This document shows, piece after piece, positions 23,302 to 34,338 of a stretch of DNA of 64,000 nucleotides (position 1 is the first letter of the stretch; each line of letters begins with the position of its first letter). Made by a program: the position numbers and the translations under genes. Origin of the DNA: Hemileia vastatrix (lineage: Eukaryota; Basidiomycota; Pucciniomycetes; Pucciniales; Zaghouaniaceae). The stretch is taken from the NCBI GenBank assembly GCA_030280995.1, contig JASXTE010000001.1:30722606-30786605 (forward strand), written 5' to 3'. Below the pieces are notes generated by a model. That model searched no databases and was not told the origin of the DNA. It was given only the letters and a program-made list of their open reading frames with translations.

Positions 23302-23358
23302 ACACCATAAATCCTCCAAAAAATCACCATAAATCCACCAAAAATCACCATAAATCCA
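23302..23358 (+). repeat. Short minisatellite
   Basis: About three copies of a 21-22 bp unit CACCATAAATCCACCAAAAA, with slight length change of the A run. No function is suggested. Confidence 0.7.
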
Positions 23359-23371
23359 CCAAAAAAAATTC

Positions 23372-24889
23372 CAGTTAACTAGAGGACAGAGTGATGGATG
23401 ATTTGGAATTGGGAATTTTCCTCCAAAAGTAAGAGATGATGATGAGGTGGCACGCAGATATCTGAAAGTGTGTTTGACAGCAAGTCAGTGTTTGATACCT
23501 GGTTCAACGAGATGTCCAGATAATGCACCAACTGCAAAAGAGAGATCAGGTCTTGTTGCAACAGACAAATAGTTGAGTGCACCAATAGCAGAGCGGTAAT
23601 TGATTTTTAGAGCATTGAATTCAGCAATTTCTTCACTAGTTGCTTTGACAGGATAATCATTTGGGGATAAGGGAGTAAGACAGGGATTTCAGTTGGCCAT
23701 ATTCCAGTTGGACAAAACATTTTCAGTATAAGAATCTTGTGATAAAGAAAGAGTACGTGCTGTTCTGTTCCTGGTGAGACGCATTCCCAAAATCCAAGTG
23801 GCAGGACCAAGATCATCCATCTCAAATTCAGTTTCGATTTTGTCTTTGAACCAAAGAAAATGATTACCAGTAATGACCATATCATCAACATGAAGATAAA
23901 TGATACAGATTTGTGATTTGTTTCTCCAAAAATACACACACTGATCACACTTAAGGGGAAAAAAGTTGAGCTTGCACAAGTAGTCATTTATATGTGAATT
24001 CCAGCAAAAGGGAGCTTGTTTGATGCCATAAAGAGGACGCAACAATTGGCAAACTTTACCTTCATTTACAGCAGTTAGTGTTCCTTCAGGCTGTTCCATA
24101 TAAACAGTTTCATTTAAGTTTCCCTGGAGAAAAGCTGCCACTACATCCATTTTATAAACATCCCAGTCAAAATAAGCTGCTAAAGAAAGAATAGTCCTGA
24201 GAGAGGTGATCCGTCCAGTGGGTACAAAGGTTTCATGAAGATCTATTCCTAGGATTTGAGAATATCCTTTTGCTACACAACGGGCTTTGAACTTTGAAAC
24301 ACCACCATCAGCATTAGGTTTAACCCTGAAAACCCACCTGCAGCCAATTAAATTATCTTTTTCAGGCCTGGGGACAATTTTCCAAGTGTTACAATGCTGA
24401 AGTGCTTGATGTTCATGTTTCACAGCCTCTGCCCATTCTGCTGAATATTTGGAATAGATTGCTTGCTTATAACACTGGGGTTCAGGAATTTCATGAGCTA
24501 GCAAGGGAGCTTCTAGAGAGAAAGCAAAGGTATTTGCTGCATATAATCCAAGAGGATCAGGAGAATCAGAGTAGGAATCATGTTGATAATGATCATAATA
24601 AATCTGACGTAAATGTTCAGGAGTTGATGTTTCAGCTGAAGAGTTGTCATTATAACTGGAGGATTGTGATGAGGGAGCATAATCAGGATCTGCTGGATTG
24701 TCTGGCTCAATTGATGAATATGATGGATCAGATTGACTGGAATCTTCTTCATCTGGGACATTGGAATGAGGTAATCTTGTTAAGTGGCCAGGTGAAGGAC
24801 AAGGAGTTGAATTGGAAGGTGTGCCTGACATGTGAAAATCAGAAGATGAAGAAGGAGAATTATCTTCAGAATGTGAATCAGAGATGCTT
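23372..24889 (-). pseudogene. Copia pol fragment (linker, RT, part of RNase H)
   Basis: Minus-strand copy from the serine/proline linker (SGTPSNSTPCPSPGHL) through RT (CRWVFRVKPN, MDVVAAFLQG, YLHVDDM) to the start of RNase H (LTFGGKFPIPNHPSLCPL). It has a nonsense TGA in NMAN*NPC and another stop after EPGIKH. LTR-B truncates it at 24890 and unrelated sequence at 23372. Confidence 0.88.
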
Positions 24890-25126
24890 TGTTGGTCAGT
24901 TGTCTAGAAGAGATAAGAAAAGAGGGAAGAAATGAGAGGAGGAGGAGGAGAAAAGGAGTATGGGTAATAAAAAAATAAAATTTAATAAAATTATTTAATT
25001 TATTGAGAGGAATCAACGACGGATTTCTTGAGAGGTGACAAAAGTGAGGTTATTATTAATTAATAATATTATTAGGATGTAAGGACTATGCGCAGCAGAC
25101 ACTATGATCACTATCAGACTTAAAGC
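24890..25126 (-). repeat. LTR-B terminal fragment
   Basis: Plus strand starts TGTTGGTCAGTTGTCTAG and ends CACTATCAGACTTAAAGC, matching 59146-59370 closely. It is the terminal 237 bp of LTR-B. Copia element 3 begins at 25127, so the rest was cut away. Confidence 0.88.
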
Positions 25127-26044
25127 TGAAGAAGTTTTTAGCACAGAGGAAAGCTAAACACAGGTTAATCAGCAACTGTGCACCTTACAACAACAAGTAA
25201 CTACAACAAAGCGTGTGCTAAAACTGGACAAAAGACTCTATTCTCCCCACACAGTGCAAAGACTGTCAGATGCGGCCAAAAGGGAAAGCAGTGGACAGGA
25301 AGAAGCAGTGTAAGGGATAAAGAGAATAGAGAGAAAGAGAAAGAAAAAGATTTGGATTTCATTGCAAAAAAAAAACATACCTAAACACAGGTTAATCAGC
25401 AACTGTGCACCTTACAACAACAAGTAACTACAACAAAGCGTGTGCTAAAACTATAAGGGACACAAGTGTGAGTTGCTGTGGTTAGGACTAAGAGAATTAG
25501 AGAAAAGATAACAGAAAAGAAAAGGAAAGAACCTGGACAAAAGACTCTATTCTCCCCACACAGTGCAAAGACTGTCAGATGCGGCCAAAAGGGAAAGCAG
25601 TGGACAGGAAGAAGCAGTGGAAGGGATAAAGAGAATAGAGAGAAAGAGAAAGAAAATGATTTGGATGGGGAAAACGGAAATGGCAAAGAGAGGGCTCATT
25701 ATATGACAAAGTCCACCATCCAAAACAATAGAAACTAACAGGACGTCGACAAAACTACTAAACTACAATACAGGAAAAGAGACAGGTTCACATCCAAGGA
25801 AAAAGTTATCAGCCGGGGAAAAGATTCACACTCCAGGTAAAGAAACACTTCCTCGAGGTCCAGAATCAATACATTGACTCCGGGTGGGAAAGAAATGTTG
25901 TTCTTGATGCTGGAGCTCGTATCTTTGATGTTCCTCGGCGGAAAAGGTCAGGAAAAGAGGATATGAGCAAGGAGAATGACTTGAGACAATGGTAAGAAGC
26001 TGGAGTAAGGAATGGGTCAGGTATTAGAGGCAGAAATTTCAACA
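25127..26044 (-). repeat. 3' LTR of copia element 3 (two-unit form)
   Basis: 918 bp, minus-strand start TGTTGAAATTTC next to the polypurine tract; ends AAAACTTCTTCA. Contains two 308-bp units. Confidence 0.9.
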
Positions 26045-29000
26045 CCCCCCCTTAATACCAGACCCATGAGTTTGAGGAGATAAGACAGCTTGAATTTTCC
26101 CAAAGATTTTGTAAGAAGATCAGCCACCATGTGTTCAGTTGAAATGTGTTGAAGCTGAAAATTATTTTTGTTGATGCTTTCAGTAATCCAACAAAGTTGA
26201 GTGTCCACATGTTTTGATCTTTGACAATATCTGAGTGAATCCTTGCATTGTGAAATGGAACTGGCATTGTCAGCAAGGATCAAAGGTGAAGGTGATTTAG
26301 GAATATTGAAGGAAGTAAGTAATTTAGTCAGCCAGATTGCTTCACATCCAGCATCCACAATGCCTCTGAACTCAGCCTCAGTACTAGAGATAGTGACAAC
26401 TTTCTGCTTTTTAGAACTCCAGGAAATAGCTCCTCCATTGAGTATGGCAACATACCCTCCAGTTGAGCGCCTGGTATCAGGATCCCCAGCATAATCAGTG
26501 TCAGAGTAAATAAGAGGACAGAGTGATGGATGATTTGGAATTGGGCATTTTCCTCCAAAAGTGAGATATGATGATGAAGTGGCACACAGATATCTGAAAG
26601 TTTGTTTGACAGCAAGCCAGTGTTTGATACCTGGTTCAATGAGATGTTGAGATAATGCACCAACTGCAAAAGAGAGATCAGGTCTTGTTGCAACAGACAA
26701 ATAGTTGAGTGCACCAATAGCAGAGCGGTAATTGATTTTCAGAGCATTGAATTCAGCAATTTCTTCACTGGTTGCTTTGACAGGATAATCATTTGGGGAT
26801 AAGGGAGTAAGACAGGGATTGCAGTTGGCCATATTTCAGTTGGACAAAACTTTTTCAGCATAAGAATCTTGTGATAAAGAAAGAGTACGTGCTGTTCTGT
26901 TCCTGGTGAGACGCATTCCCAAAATCCAAGTGGCAGGACCAAGATCATCCATCTCAAATTCAGTTTTGATTTTGTCTTTGAACCAAAGAAAATGATTACC
27001 AGTAATGACCATATCATCAACATGAAGATAAATGATACAGATTTGTGATTTGTTTCTCAAAACATACACACACTGATCACACTTAAGGGGGGAGAAGTTG
27101 AGCTTGCACAAGTAGTCATTTATACGTGAATTCCAGCAAAAGGGAGATTGTTTGATGCCATAAAGAGGACGCAACAATTGGCAAACTTTACCTTCATTTC
27201 CAGCAGTTAGTGTTCGTTCAGGCTGTTCCATATAAACAGTTTCATTTAAGTTTCCCTGGAGAAAAGCTGCCACTACATCCATTTGATGAACATCCCAGTC
27301 AAAATAAGCTGCTAAAGAAAGAATGGTCCTGAGAGAAGTGATCCGTCCAGTGGGTGCAAAAGTTTCATGAAAATCTATTCCTAGGATTTGAGAATATCCT
27401 TTTGCTACACAACGGGCTTTGAACTTTGAAACACCACCATCAGCATTAGGTTTAACCCTGAAAACCCACCGGCAGCCAATTACATTATCTTTTTCAGGCC
27501 TGGGGACAATTTTCCAAGTGTTACAACGCTGAAGTGCTTGATGTTCATGTTTCACAGCCTCTGTCCATTTTGCTGAATATTTGGAATAGATTGCTTGCTT
27601 ATAACACTGGGGTTCAGGAATTTCATGAGCTAGCAAGGGAGCTTCTAGAGAGAAAGCAAAGGCATTTGCTGCATATAATCCAAGAGGATCAGGAGAATCA
27701 GAGTAGGAATCATGTTGATAATGATCATAATAAATCTGACGTAAATGTTCAGGAGTTGATGTTTCAGCTGAAGAGTTGTCAGAATAACTGGGGGATTGTG
27801 ATGAGGGAACATAATCATGATCTGCTGGATTGTCTGGCTCAATTGATGAATATGATGGATCAGATTGACTGGAACCTTCTTCATCTGGGACATTGGAATG
27901 AGGTAATCTTGTTAAGTGGCCAGGTGAAGGACAAGGAGTTGAATTAGAAGGTGTGCCTGACATGTGAAAATCAGAGGAAGAAGAAGAAGAAGGAGTATTA
28001 TCTTCAGAATGTGAATCAGAAATGTTTCCTGAGGATGGATCAGGAGTTGGAGACTCAGAAGGAGATTGAGCTGGAGAAAAGGAAAGGCCAGGTGTTGGAA
28101 GTGGTTGACTGTCATGAATTTGATCTGGAATTTGCTTCATCAGTTGTGACCATTGAGGGAGCTTAAATCTGGAGTCAAGAAAGGGGAAGAAATTTTCATT
28201 GAAGGCCACAGATTTGGCAATAACAATCTTTTTAAGCTCAAGGTCCCAAACACGATAATTTGTTGTTCCAACTTCATATCCAAGCATGACACACTTTCTG
28301 GCATTAGCTGAAAACTTTCCAGGACGTTGATGTTTATCAAGGAAAGCATAGCAAGCACAACCAAAAACTCTGAGGTGTGAAACTCTGGGTTTGGATTTAT
28401 TCCAGGCTTCAAAAGGAGTTGATTTGTTTTGAAGAGCTTTGGTTGGTAATCTGTTTTCAAGATATACTGCTGTTTTAACTGCTTTAGACCATAGGTGAAT
28501 TGGTGCATTAGAATGAAACATCATGGTTTTGGATTTTTCAGTGGTAATACGGTTTCCTCTCTCAGAAATTGGATTTTGTTGGGGAGTGTAAGGAGCCGTA
28601 ACTTGAAGAGAAATGCCATGTTGTTTAAGAAAGTTGACCAGACTAGAGTTGATATACTCACCACCACCGTCACAAACAAGCTTTTTGATTTTGAAGCCAG
28701 ATTGCAGCTCTACAGATGCCTTATATTCCAAGAAATATTTGAATACTTGGGCTTTTGAGGAAAGAAGGTAAACATGACGGTATGAAGTGGCCTGATCAGT
28801 GAACTTAAGGTAATACTGAGAACCATCAAAAGAAGGAGGCTGAATTTTCCCAGATAAATCTGTGTGGACAACTTCAAGAGGATTTTTGGCAACAGGCAAC
28901 TGGCCAGGAAAGGAAACATGGGTTTGTTTACCCAACACACACGGTTCACAAAAATGCATTTCAGAATCAGACAAACTAGAACTAGATACATCAGATGCCA

Positions 29001-29403
29001 TTCCATTAAAAAGTTTTTGAATATATGGGGCGTAGGGATGTCCTAATCTGTTGTGCCAAAGAGTTAGAGACTGACTTGAAGCTTTTGCATAGAGAGCTGA
29101 GGAATTAGGGGGAGCCATGCCTTGTGGAACCACAGAAACTTCAAATAATGAATTGGAGATGACTCCTCCCATATAATTCTTTCCATTACGTGAAATAATG
29201 AAGTTTGATGTAGGATTAACTGGTGCAGGGATGAGAAGACAACCAGTTCTCCAAAGACATCCCAGGGAGATGAGATTCCTTCCAAGATCAGGGACATAAA
29301 GAGCATCAGAAAAGAAAACTTTTCCTTCCATTCCTCCAGAAGCAGCAACAGTTCCTTTTCCAGTTGCATAGATTGATTTCCCAATACCAGCAAGTTGAAT
29401 TCA
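26017..29403 (-). pseudogene. Copia element 3 pol (integrase, RT, RNase H)
   Basis: Follows the shared in-frame TGA (29401-29403). The 831-aa frame from 29331 to 26836 has the zinc module around residues 85-135, integrase D, D, E near residues 155, 220 and 256, the linker, and RT with catalytic HVDD near residue 770. One TGG to TGA change near 26833 splits off the C-terminal RNase H frame (26017-26832: SDTDYAGD, STEAEFRG, LADNASS, HMVADLLTK). The stop lies inside the 3' LTR. Apart from the two TGA codons the frame is open. Confidence 0.92.
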
Positions 29404-30482
29404 AATGTTGACAGGTTGAAAACTGATAAAACTGTCTCTGTTGTTAAACATATGACAGCTGGCCCCAGAATCAATAATTGGAGAAAGGTTAGAGGAATGA
29501 GAAGCCATGGAAGCAGAAGCGTTGATAATGCAGTCAGAATTTGATTTTTCAGACAAACAGGCAACAGCTGTAAAAAGAAATTCTTCATCAGAAGGGAAGA
29601 CAAAAGCACAATTGGCCGTGACATCAGGTTGTTCTTCATGAGGAGGGGGAACAGGAGTTGCTTTGTTCGAATTGTCCTTTGATGGGGCAGCTGAGTTGGC
29701 TTGGTTCTTCTTGGGACGCAGTTCAGGATGTTGAACAAAGCAATGATTGTCATCATGTCCAACATTTTGACCATGAACAGAACATGAGAGTTTGCTGCGT
29801 GCCTTGGATTTGGATGATTTTGATGATTTGGCTGAGGCAGAGTGAGCATTGACATTTGACATAGCATTGTGAAATTCATCAACAACTTTGTCATCAGCAG
29901 AGTAATCCAGGAAAGAAGATAAAACATCATCCAGATGCAGGTGATCAATTTCCTGTCTGTCTCTGGTGAGCAAACCACGCCAATGTTTGAAGGAGGGTGG
30001 AAGAGTGGCAAAGAAGAGATAAATAAGAATTTCCTGGGGAATGATGAGCCCAGAGCGGATCATATGGAAGTTAATGCCTTTGAATGCATCAACATGATTT
30101 TTGGGGTCTCCTCCTTCAGAAAGAGAAAGTGAGAAATCCGTGATCCAACTTTATTGCTGGCATGTCTTCTTGCAAGAACTGACCACATTTGAGCAGAGGT
30201 GTGGCAAGTGTTGACCAGCTTCTTGTTAACATCATCCAATCTGGTGATGAATTCATACCTGCACCTGGTGTCATTTTTGATCCATAGAGCAAGTTGAGAT
30301 TTGATTTCAGCGTCTGAAGGTGAACCATCATTGTGAGGAACAGGGGCACAGACTTGTCCAGAAACAATGCCAAAAAGATCCAGAACTTCAAAGTGAAGAC
30401 GCATAATGTGTTCCCAGGTGTCATAGGATCCGTCAGTGAGAGGGGTGACCATAACCTTACTTGAATCCTGATTGGAGGCCAT
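29401..30482 (-). pseudogene. Copia element 3 gag-protease, frameshifted
   Basis: Starts at 30482 with the family start MASNQDSSKVMVTPLTD. Relative to element 2 it lacks 19 bp near 30125 between two CTTTCTCT repeats, which shifts the frame after ISHFL. The rest continues at 30063-29401 through the protease DSGASCHMF to the same TGA as elements 2 and 4. Confidence 0.9.
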
Positions 30483-30626
30483 GATTTGGTCGAGTCAACA
30501 GCAAAGATTTGGAGAGAAAGAAGATGAGATGTGAAGAGGATGATCCAAAATCTGAGAGAAAAGGCTGTTTTATTGTCCAGTAAGCGGTTTTGTTGTAAGT
30601 ATTCTTGAGAGAGGTGCTTTAGGCAA

Positions 30627-30640
30627 CTGGGCCCATAACC
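30627..30640 (-). promoter_or_regulatory. Primer binding site of copia element 3
   Basis: Minus strand GGTTATGGGCCCAG, directly next to the 5' LTR end at 30641; same half-tRNA-iMet type as element 2. Confidence 0.75.
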
Positions 30641-31249
30641 TGAAGAAGTTTTTAGCACAGAGGAAAGCTAAACACAGGTTAATCAGCAACTGTGCACCTT
30701 ACAACAACAAGTAACTACAACAAAGCGTGTGCTAAAACTGGACAAAAGACTCTATTCTCCCCACAAAGTGCAAAGACTGTCAGATGCGGCCAAAAGGGAA
30801 AGCAGTTTACAGGAAGAAGCAGTGGAAGGGATAAAGAGAATAGAGAGAAAGAGAAAGAAAAAGATTTGGATGGGGAAAACGGAAATGGCAAAGAGAGGGC
30901 TCATTATATGACAAAGTCCACCATCCAAAACAATAGAAACTAACACGACGTCGACAAAACTACTAAACTACAATACAGGAAAAGAGACAGGTTCACATCC
31001 AAGGAAAAAGTTATCAGCCGGGGAAAAGATTCACACTCCAGGTAAAGAAAAACGTCCTCGAGGTCCAGAATCAATACATTGACTCTGGGTGGGAAAGAAA
31101 TGTTGTTCTTGATGCTGGAGCTTGTCTCTTTGATGTTCCTTGGTGGAAAAGGTCAGGAAAAGAGGATATGAGCAAGGAGAATGACTTGAGACGATGGTAA
31201 GAAGCTGGAGTAAGGAATGGGTCAGATATTAGAGGCAGAAATTTCAACA
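30641..31249 (-). repeat. 5' LTR of copia element 3 (one-unit form)
   Basis: 609 bp, ends as in the other LTRs, but with only one 308-bp unit, unlike the 3' LTR of the same element. Confidence 0.88.
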
Positions 31250-31909
31250 AGGCAGAATGAGCATTAACATTTGACGTAGCATTGTGATATTCATCAACAA
31301 CTTTGTCATCATCAGTGTAATCCAGGAAAGAAGATAAAACATCATCCAGATGCAGGTGATCAATTTCCTGTCTGTCTCTGGTGAGCAAACCACGCCAATG
31401 TTTGTAGGAAGGTGGAAGAGTGGCAAAGAAAAGATAAATAAGAATTTCCTGGGGAATGATGAGCCCAGAGAGGATTATATGGAAGTTAATGCCTTTGAAA
31501 GCATCAACATGAGTTTTGGGGTCTCCTCCTTCAGAAAGAGAAAGAGTAACCATAGAGAGAAAGTGAGAAATCCGTGATCCAACTTTATTGCTGGGATGTC
31601 TTCTTGCAAGAACTGACCACATTTGAGCAGAGGTGTGGCAAGTGTTGACCAGCTTCTTGTTAAAATCATCCAATCTGGTGATGATTTCATACTTGCACCT
31701 GGTGTCATTTTTGATCCATAAAGCAAGTTGAAATTTGATTTCAGCGTCTGAAAGTGAACCATCATTGTGAAGAACAGGGGCAGGGACTTGTCCAGAAACA
31801 ATTCCAAAAAGATCCAGAACTTCAAAGTGAAGACGCATAATGTGTTCCCAGGTGTCATAGGATTTGTCAGTGAGAGGGGTGGCCATAACCCTACTTGAAT
31901 CCTGATTGG
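31250..31909 (-). pseudogene. Copia gag fragment
   Basis: Minus strand: NQDSSRVMATPLTDKSYDTW to NATSNVNAHSA, the N-terminal half of gag. It is cut at both ends by copia LTRs, at 31249 and 31910. The helical capsid part is open over this span. It differs from elements 2-4 at scattered residues. Confidence 0.88.
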
Positions 31910-32481
31910 TGAAGAGGTTTTAGCACAGAGGAAAGCTAAACACAGGTTAATCAGCAACTGTGCACCTTACAAAAACAAGTAACTACAACAAAGCGTGTGC
32001 TAAGACTGGACAAATGGCTCTATTCTCCCCACACAGCGCAAAGGCTGTCAGATGCGGCCAAAAGGGAAAGCAGTGGACAGGAAGGAGCAGTGGAAGGGAT
32101 AAAGAGAATAGAGAGAAAGAGAAAGAAAAAGATTTGGATTTCATTGCAAAAACAAACATACCTAAACACAGTTTAATCAGCAACTGTGCACCTTACAACA
32201 ACAAGTAACTACAACAAAGCGTGTGCTAAAACTATAAGGGACACAAGTGTGAGTTGCTGTGGTTAGGAGTAAGAGAATTAGAGAAAAGATAATAGAAAAG
32301 AAAAGGAGAGAACCTGGACAAAAGACTCTATTCTCCCCACACAGTGCAAAGACTGTCAGATGCGGCCAAAAGGGAAAGCAGTGGACAGGAAGGAGCAGTG
32401 GAAGGGATAAAGAGAATAGAGAGAAAGAGAAAGAAAAAGATTTGGATGGGGAAAACGGAAATGGCAAAGAGAGGGCTCATT
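31910..32481 (-). repeat. Partial copia LTR
   Basis: Plus strand begins TGAAGAGGTTTTAGCACAG and includes two internal units, then stops at GAGGGCTCAT where the next LTR starts. The minus-strand 5' part of the LTR is missing. Confidence 0.85.
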
Positions 32482-33704
32482 TGAAGAAGTTTTAGCACAG
32501 AGGAAAGCTAAACACAGGTTAATCAGCAACTGTGCACCTTACAACAACAAGTAACTACAACAAAGCGTGTGCTAAAACTGGACAAAAGACTCTATTCTCC
32601 CCACACAGTGCAAAGACTGTCAGATGCGGCCAAAAGGGAAAGCAGTGGACAGGAAGGAGCAGTGGAAGGGATAAAGAGAATAGAGAGAAAGAGAAAGAAA
32701 ATGATTTGGATTTCATTGCAAAAACAAACATACCTAAACACTGGTTAATCAGCAACTGTGCACCTTACAACAACAAGTAACTACAACAAAGCGTGTGCTA
32801 AAACTATAAGGGACACAATTGTGAGTTGCTGTGGTTAGGACTAAGAGAATTAGAGAAACGATAACAGAAAAGAAAAGGAAAGAACCTGGACAAAAGACTC
32901 TATTCTCCCCACACAGTGCAAAGACTGTCAGATGCGGCCAAAAGGGAAAGAGTGGACAGGAAGGAGCAGTGGAAGGGATAAAGAGAATAGAGAGAAAGAG
33001 AAAGAAAATAATTTGGATTTCATTGCAAAAACAAACATACCTAAACACAGGTTAATCAGCAACTGTGCACCTTACAACAACAAGTAACTACAACAAAGCG
33101 TGTGCTAAAACTATAAGGGACACAATTGTGAGTTGCTGTGGTTAGGACTAAGAGAATTAGAGAAAAGATAACAGAAAAGAAAAGGAAAGAACCTGGACAA
33201 AAGACTCTTTTCTCCCCACACAGTGCAAAGACTGTCAGATGCGGCCAAAAGGGAAAGCAGTGGACAGGAAGGAGCAGTGGAAGGGATAAAGAGAATAGAG
33301 AGAAAGAGAAAGAAAATGATTTGGATGGGGAAAACAGAAATGGCAAAGAGAGGGCTCATTATATGACAAAGTCCACCATCCAAAACAATAGAAACTAACA
33401 CGACGTCGACAAAACTACTAAACTACAATACAGGAAAAGAGACAGGTTCACATCCAAGGAAAAAGTTCTCAGCTGGGGAAAAGATTCACACTCCAGGTAA
33501 AGAAACACGTCCTCGAGGTCCAGAATCAATTCATTGACTCCGGGTGGGAAAGAAATGTTGTTCTTGATGCTGGAGCTCGTATCTTTGAAGTTCCTCGGCG
33601 GAAAAGGTCAGGAAAAGAGGATATGAGCGAGGAGAATGACTTGAGACAATGATAAGAAGCTTGAGTAAGGAATGGGTCAGGTATTAGAGGCAGAAATTTC
33701 AACA
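32482..33704 (-). repeat. Copia LTR, three-unit form
   Basis: 1223 bp between TGAAGAAGTTTTAGCAC and GAAATTTCAACA on the plus strand. The internal unit occurs three times (starts near 32520, 32750 and 33060). It is the longest LTR version in the window. Confidence 0.85.
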
Positions 33705-34338
33705 CATTCATTCTTTAGCAGCTTATTTTTACTGGGATGTTCATCAAATGGATGTAGTGGCAGCTTTTCTCCAGGGAAACTTAAATGAAACTGTTTATAT
33801 GGAACAGCCTGAAGGAACACTAACTGCTGGAAATGAAGGTAAAGTTTGCCAATTGTTGCGTCCTCTTTATGGCATCAAAAAAGCTCCCTTTTGCTGGAAT
33901 TCACGTATAAATGACTACTTGTGCAAGCTCAACTTCTCCCCCCTTAAGTGTGATCAGTGTGTGTATGTTTGGAGAAACAAATCACAAATCTGTATCATTT
34001 ATCTTCATGTTGATGATATGGTCATTACTGGTAATCATTTTCTTTGGTTCAAAGACAAAATCAAAACTGAATTTGAGATGGATGATCTTGGTCCTGCCAC
34101 TTGGATTTTGGGAATGCGTCTCACCAGGAACAGAACAGCACATACTCTTTCTTTATCACAAGATTCTTATGCTGAAAAAGTTTTGTCCAACTGGAATATG
34201 GCCAACTGTAATCCCTGTCTTACTCCCTTATCCCCAAATGATTATCCTGTCAAAGCAACCAGTGAAGAAATTGCTGAATTCAATGCTCTGAAAATCAATT
34301 ACCGCTCTGCTATTGGTGCACTCAACTATTTGTCTTAA
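33705..34338 (+). pseudogene. Copia RT fragment
   Basis: RT from SFLAAYFYWDVHQMDVVAAF to IGALNYLS, 33705-34337, with catalytic YLHVDDM. It carries YGIKKAP where the other copies have YGIKQAP. It is bounded on the left by an LTR and on the right by an abrupt join to gypsy-B in opposite orientation. Confidence 0.88.

Larger units (their letters stand above)
25127..31249 (-). mobile_element. Copia element 3, near complete
   Basis: Minus-strand element with both LTRs (5' LTR 30641-31249, 609 bp; 3' LTR 25127-26044, 918 bp), primer site, gag, pol and polypurine tract (26045-26053, C-rich on plus). The flanks do not form a duplication: LTR-B on the left, copia gag on the right. This suggests recombination with another copy after insertion. 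The LTRs differ by one 308-bp unit. Confidence 0.9.
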
